A DNA stretch of 28,626 bases from K23-9 sp049680365. Lineage in GTDB: Bacteria; Planctomycetota; Planctomycetia; Pirellulales; Pirellulaceae. Shown here piece by piece: positions 24,597 through 28,626 of this stretch; position 1 is the stretch's first letter, and each line of letters opens with the position of its first letter. The position numbers and the translations under genes were made by a program. The stretch is from the NCBI GenBank assembly GCA_049680365.1, contig JBAUHQ010000280.1, positions 1-28,626 of the forward strand. Reading direction: 5' to 3'. Below the pieces are notes generated by a model. The model searched no databases. It saw only the letters and a list, made by a program, of their open reading frames with translations, and was not told the DNA's origin.

Positions 24597-26012
24597 ATGA
24601 GCCGAAACGAATTGCCGTCGCGTCGTCAGCTGTTGAAAACTTCCGCAGTCGGTTTTGGGCATCTAGCTTTCAGTTCGCTGTTGCACGATCAAGTGCAAGC
24701 GGACACTACGCTGCACTCTCCGTTGGCTGCGAAACAACCGCACTTGCAGCCTCGCGCCAAACGAATCGTCTTTCTGTTTATGAAAGGCGGTCCGTCACAT
24801 GTCGACACGTTCGATCCCAAACCTTTGCTGACGCGTGACAGCGGAAAGCCGTTGCCTTTTGATTTGCCTCGCGTGACGTTCGCCAAGCAAACGAACCTAT
24901 TGAAGTCGCCTTGGAAATTTCACCACTACGGCGAAAGCGGGTTGCCTGTTAGCGAGCTGTTTCCGCACGTTGCTCAGCACGTCGACGATCTTTGTGTCTT
25001 ACGTAGCGTTCATGGAACCAACCCAGCTCATGGCGGGGCCCTTTTGAAGATGCACACGGGCAGCGACCAGTTCGTTCGACCTAGTTTGGGTTCTTGGGTG
25101 ACGTATGGATTAGGCACGGAAAACCAAAACTTGCCCGCTTTCGTCACTATCTGCCCGACATTGGCTCATGGCGGCGTCAATAATTGGGGTTCGGCATTCT
25201 TGCCTGCCTATTGCCAAGGCACGCCGATCGGCAACGCGAGTCTTTCGGCTGCCAACGCGAAAGTCAAACACATTCGCAATTTGCGTTTGGATTCGCAAAC
25301 GCAGCGAAGGCAATTGGATTTGATCGCAGCGATGAATCGTGATCACATGTCGGTTACTGGTCAGAACGATGCATTGGAAGGACGACTGAATGCCTTTGAA
25401 TTGGCCTTTCGCATGCAATCGACCATGCCGGACGTCCAGGACTTGAGTAGCGAGACTGCAAGTACGCAACGGATGTACGGAATCGACGATCCGATCACCG
25501 AAGATTTCGGTCGGCAGTGTTTACTGGCGCGGCGATTCCTAGAACGAGGCGTACGTTTCGTGCAGGTCACGCATAGCGACAGCGAAGTGCAATGGGATCA
25601 ACACAGCGATCTGTACAAAGGCCACACAAAAAACGCGGTGGAAGTTGACAAACCGATCGCGGGCTTCCTGGCCGACCTGAAGGCTCGCGGATTGCTCAAA
25701 GACACGCTGGTTCTTTGGGGCGGCGAATTCGGGCGTACGCCGACCGCGCAAGGTAACAACGGACGCGACCACAATCCGCATGGCTTCACGATGTGGATGG
25801 CCGGTGGTGGTGTCAAAGGTGGATACGCATACGGTGCGACGGACGAGTACGGTTACTATGCGACGGAAAACAAAATGCACGTTCACGATTTACATGCCAC
25901 GATTTTGCATCTGTTGGGCATCGACCACGAAAGGTTGACTCACCGATACGCCGGTCGCGACTTTCGCTTAACCGATGTCGCTGGCGTTGTCGCTGACGAC
26001 ATATTTGCATAG
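24597..26012 (+). CDS. Tat-exported DUF1501 protein
   Basis: A 471-residue protein of the DUF1501 family, distantly related to the sulfatase/alkaline phosphatase superfamily and nearly always paired with cytochrome/DUF1549/DUF1553 genes, as here. The N-terminus carries a twin-arginine signal, SRRQLLKTSAVGFGHLAF (8-25), so it is exported folded. Family landmarks: FLFMKGGPSHVDTFDPKP (about 59-76), VLRSVHGTNPAHGGA, LARRFLERGVRFVQVTH, VLWGGEFGRTP and GRDHNPHGFTMWMAGGGVKG; the His/Asp-rich loops (GRDHNPHG, KMHVHDLHATILHLLG) look like metal-binding positions. No reaction is established. It lies six bases after the preceding gene and 33 before the sulfatase, so it is one operon with both. Confidence 0.93.
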   Translation: MSRNELPSRRQLLKTSAVGFGHLAFSSLLHDQVQADTTLHSPLAAKQPHLQPRAKRIVFLFMKGGPSHVDTFDPKPLLTRDSGKPLPFDLPRVTFAKQTNLLKSPWKFHHYGESGLPVSELFPHVAQHVDDLCVLRSVHGTNPAHGGALLKMHTGSDQFVRPSLGSWVTYGLGTENQNLPAFVTICPTLAHGGVNNWGSAFLPAYCQGTPIGNASLSAANAKVKHIRNLRLDSQTQRRQLDLIAAMNRDHMSVTGQNDALEGRLNAFELAFRMQSTMPDVQDLSSETASTQRMYGIDDPITEDFGRQCLLARRFLERGVRFVQVTHSDSEVQWDQHSDLYKGHTKNAVEVDKPIAGFLADLKARGLLKDTLVLWGGEFGRTPTAQGNNGRDHNPHGFTMWMAGGGVKGGYAYGATDEYGYYATENKMHVHDLHATILHLLGIDHERLTHRYAGRDFRLTDVAGVVADDIFA

Positions 26013-26045
26013 TCCCGTTGTCGTCCATATAGAGAGTGCCCATCG

Positions 26046-27491
26046 ATGATTGTTCTTCGCAGTATTCTGGTCTGCGTGATTGCCATCGCAACCGTGCAAT
26101 GTTCGTTTGCGCAGCTGCCCAACATTCTGTTGATTGTTTCAGATGATCAGGGTTACAACGACCTGGGTATACTCGGGAACGAAATCATCACGCCGAATTT
26201 GGATCGTTTGGCCAAAGAGGGCACACGCCTGACGAACTTCTATGTGGCGTGGCCTGCCTGTACGCCATCGCGAGGCGCGTTGTTGACCGGTCGCTATCCG
26301 CAACGCAATGGGATCTACGACATGATCCGCAACGAGGCTCCCGACTACGGTCACAAATACACACACGAGGAGTATCAAGTTTCGTTCGAGCGTATCGGCG
26401 GAATGGACCTGCGTGAAATTCTACTACCGGAAATTCTAAAAACGGCGGGCTACCGAAGTGGTATCTTTGGCAAGTGGGACTTAGGCACACTAAGACGTTA
26501 CCTACCAACTTCACGTGGCTTCGACGATTTCTACGGATTCGTCAACACCGGCGTCGACTACTATTCGCACGAACGATACGGCGTACCCAGCATGTATCGC
26601 AACTTGACGCCGACGACGGACGACAAAGGAACGTACTGCACTGAGCTGTTTGAACGTGAAGCACTGCGCTTTTTGGATGGCAACGATGACAGAACGCCGT
26701 TCTTTTTGTACTTGCCGTTCAATGCTCCGCATGGGGCGTCGGCATTGGACCCCAAGATTCGTTCCACCGTGCAGGCTCCAGCAAAGTTCAAGGCGATGTA
26801 CCCCGAGGTATCTCCCGAATTCCAAACAAAAAAGTCGTATCGGTATGCGTCCCCCGCGACCGTGGTGACGCCCGACGCCCGCCAGCGAGACTACCGTGCA
26901 GCGGTGACGTGTATGGACGAATCGATTGGAAAAGTGATCGATCGAATCGAAGCCAACGGGCAGTTGGACAACACGATTATTGTTTTCTTTTCGGATAATG
27001 GTGGCGGTGGAGGGAGCGACAACACGCCGCTACGAGGCAAGAAAGGCGACACTTGGGAAGGCGGCATTCGCGTGCCTTGCTTGATTCACTGGCCAGCTGG
27101 CAACGTGCCCAGTGGTGTGGTGAATGATGCGTTCTTGACCAGTATGGAATTGGTGCCAAGTTTTGCTGCGGCAAGTGGTGCTGCACTGCCCAAGGAAACG
27201 GTGTTGGACGGTTTCGATTGGTGGCCGACGCTGCGTGGCGAGCAAGATTCGCCACGAACCGAGATGTTTTGGAAGCGAAAAGACTCGATTGGTGCTCGTG
27301 TAGGAAATTGGAAATGGGTCGTCATGCCTGGAAAAGGGGGCGGACTATTCGATTTGAACACCGACGAGAACGAGAAAGTTGATCTGTCGAAAAAGCATCC
27401 AGAGGTTCTTGAGCATGTAAAATCGCGATACCAAAATTGGCTTGATGAAATGGGAGCTGCGGAACCACGCGGACCATTCCGAGACTTTTGA
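26046..27491 (+). CDS. Secreted S1 sulfatase, arylsulfatase-like, with altered GKWHLG motif
   Basis: A 481-residue exported sulfatase. Signal peptide 1-22 (VLRSILVCVIAIATVQCSFA). The formylglycine site is C72-T-P-S-R76; metal ligands D33-D34 and D318-N319, H230 in FNAPHG and K334 in RGKKGDTWEGG are all present. One key position differs: the motif normally G-K-W-H-L-G reads G-K144-W-D146-L-G, so the histidine that in arylsulfatase A contacts the formylglycine diol is an aspartate. The rest is intact, the gene has no frameshift, and other sulfatase subfamilies are known to vary here, so it may still be active with a changed mechanism or substrate. It lies 33 bases after DUF1501 and 67 before the ceramidase-like gene. 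Confidence 0.92.
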   Translation: MIVLRSILVCVIAIATVQCSFAQLPNILLIVSDDQGYNDLGILGNEIITPNLDRLAKEGTRLTNFYVAWPACTPSRGALLTGRYPQRNGIYDMIRNEAPDYGHKYTHEEYQVSFERIGGMDLREILLPEILKTAGYRSGIFGKWDLGTLRRYLPTSRGFDDFYGFVNTGVDYYSHERYGVPSMYRNLTPTTDDKGTYCTELFEREALRFLDGNDDRTPFFLYLPFNAPHGASALDPKIRSTVQAPAKFKAMYPEVSPEFQTKKSYRYASPATVVTPDARQRDYRAAVTCMDESIGKVIDRIEANGQLDNTIIVFFSDNGGGGGSDNTPLRGKKGDTWEGGIRVPCLIHWPAGNVPSGVVNDAFLTSMELVPSFAAASGAALPKETVLDGFDWWPTLRGEQDSPRTEMFWKRKDSIGARVGNWKWVVMPGKGGGLFDLNTDENEKVDLSKKHPEVLEHVKSRYQNWLDEMGAAEPRGPFRDF

Positions 27492-27558
27492 TTAAAAAAT
27501 GCCGGACGCGGAAATTCATGATTTCTGATTGACCTTATTTACACCTGAAAGCCTGACG

Positions 27559-28626
27559 ATGACTAAGACGACGTGCCTGACGATTTGCTTGTTTGCAGTA
27601 TGTTGCTTTGTGACGCTCAATTTAAACGCAGAAGACAAGCCAGTCTTTCGCGCAGGTGCTGCCATTGCGGACATCACGCCGCCGTTGGGTGAAAAAGTCG
27701 TTGGCAGTTTCTCTCCGTTTCCAGCTACCAATATCCACGACCCTCTGCACGCACGTTGTTTGTGCTTGGACGATGGCGAGACGAAACTCTTTTTTGTCAT
27801 CTGCGACAATGTCGGGATTGCAAAGAGTGTTTACGATGAAGCCCGAGCGATGATCGCGGAACAGAGCGACATCGATGCCCAGCACATCGTGATGGCGGCA
27901 ACACACACGCATTCCGCATGCGTTGCGACTTCGCCCAAGTATACGCCGATCATTGCCAAAGGCATCACGCAGGCGGTGCTTGCTGCTAAGGCAAATCTGC
28001 AACCTGCTCGGATCGGCTGGAGCGGTATCGATGACGCATCGGAACTAAACAACCGTCGTTGGTACATCAAAGACCCCAAGCTTCGGCACAATCCGTTTGG
28101 TGGAGTCGATACGGTCAGAATGAATCCGCCTCGCAATCACCCGTCATTGATTCAGCCCGCTGGACCAGTCGATCCCGAAATTTCGTTTCTCAGTGTGCAA
28201 TCAACCAAAGGTGATCCAATTGCGCTGCTAGCCAACTACTCGCTGCACTACGTTGGCGGTGTGCCGCGCGGCGATGTGTCTGCAGACTACTTTGGGGTCT
28301 TTGCAAATCAGATCGGCCCGATGATAGGTGCCAAACCTGAATCGCCCTTTGTTGGAATCCTGACCAATGGCACCAGCGCTGATGTGAATAACATCGACTT
28401 TCGGTTTAGTTCTCGCGATGCGAAACAGACTTATGGAAATTACGAGAAGTTGACGGAGGTCGCCGACAAGGTCGCCAAGAAAGTGGCGGAAGCCCACGCG
28501 AACACTAAGTTCCATGACTGGGTTCCGCTTGCTACGTTGCGTAGCGATTTGACGCTAAAGGTTCGCAAGCCAGACGAAAAGATGCAGGCGTACTTTGCTG
28601 GCTTAAAAGAACGTACTGAAGTCGAT
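27559..28626 (+). CDS. Neutral/alkaline ceramidase-like secreted protein, 3' end cut by the window
   Basis: An open frame of 356 codons runs from ATG 27559 to the window edge with no stop, so the gene is incomplete. Signal peptide 1-24 (LTICLFAVCCFVTLNLNA|ED). FRAGAAIADITPPLG (30-44) is the usual start of neutral/alkaline non-lysosomal ceramidase N-terminal domains; H116-T-H118-S in ATHTHSACV is the zinc motif; LLANYSLHYVGG...GDVSADYFG and LTNGTSADVNNIDF match the later zinc and active-site blocks. True ceramidases are about 650-750 residues, but planctomycetes hold many shorter paralogues of unknown substrate, so an amidase acting on something other than ceramide is plausible. A GAAAG about ten bases upstream may be the ribosome-binding site. 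It is the last visible member of the cytochrome-DUF1501-sulfatase series. Confidence 0.87.
   Translation, partial: MTKTTCLTICLFAVCCFVTLNLNAEDKPVFRAGAAIADITPPLGEKVVGSFSPFPATNIHDPLHARCLCLDDGETKLFFVICDNVGIAKSVYDEARAMIAEQSDIDAQHIVMAATHTHSACVATSPKYTPIIAKGITQAVLAAKANLQPARIGWSGIDDASELNNRRWYIKDPKLRHNPFGGVDTVRMNPPRNHPSLIQPAGPVDPEISFLSVQSTKGDPIALLANYSLHYVGGVPRGDVSADYFGVFANQIGPMIGAKPESPFVGILTNGTSADVNNIDFRFSSRDAKQTYGNYEKLTEVADKVAKKVAEAHANTKFHDWVPLATLRSDLTLKVRKPDEKMQAYFAGLKERTEVD

Overview
The window looks like chromosomal DNA of a planctomycete, most likely a Pirellulaceae relative of Rhodopirellula. That rests on protein families seen together, not on a database search: a secreted CxxCH/DUF1549/DUF1553 'planctomycete cytochrome' followed by a Tat-exported DUF1501 protein, two S1 sulfatases, a GH33-type sialidase, a sialate O-acetylesterase-like esterase, an SMP-30-like lactonase, a ceramidase-like protein, and mostly weak Shine-Dalgarno sites. 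No tRNA, rRNA, IS element, phage gene or CRISPR array is visible.

Layout. 1-3093 (+): end of a possible carbon-nitrogen hydrolase, a DksA/TraR-type zinc-finger protein, then a 4-bp-overlapping pair: a RimK-type glutamate ligase with an extra RCK_C-like tail, and an AstE/AspA-type zinc hydrolase. 3084-6709 (-): a CNNM/CorC membrane protein, a secreted sialidase and a double zf-TFIIB protein. 6917-9387: a secreted SMP-30-like protein (+) converging on a secreted iduronate-sulfatase-like enzyme (-). 9536-13340 (+): a fusion of a periplasmic Kelch (sialate mutarotase-type) propeller to a sodium:solute symporter, overlapping an N-acylglucosamine 2-epimerase gene. 13341-13939: about 600 bases with no convincing gene but several strong hairpins, leading into 13940-15888 (+): an RhlE-like DEAD-box helicase, a 68-residue charged protein that seems to start at AUC, and a cold-shock-domain protein closed by a very clear terminator. 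15971-18163 (-): sialate O-acetylesterase with an extra C-terminal domain. 18283-20470 (+): a DUF997-like small membrane protein overlapping a PanF-like symporter that carries a large periplasmic-loop insert. 20566-21579 (-): a divergent PLP serine/threonine dehydratase. 21822 to the end (+): cytochrome/DUF1549/DUF1553, DUF1501, sulfatase, and a ceramidase-like gene cut by the window edge.

How the genes fit together. Sialidase, mutarotase-symporter fusion, epimerase and sialate O-acetylesterase together suggest scavenging of (acetylated, perhaps sulfated) sialoglycans: release outside, ring-form conversion and uptake at the membrane, then epimerisation of ManNAc inside. The lyase and kinase that would complete the route are not in the window. 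A second theme is a cold-shock/RNA-remodelling locus whose leader may be a regulatory RNA. The last genes form a typical planctomycete secreted-protein operon.

Start codons were often adjusted from the longest frame; each entry says why. Function calls rest on motifs read by eye.
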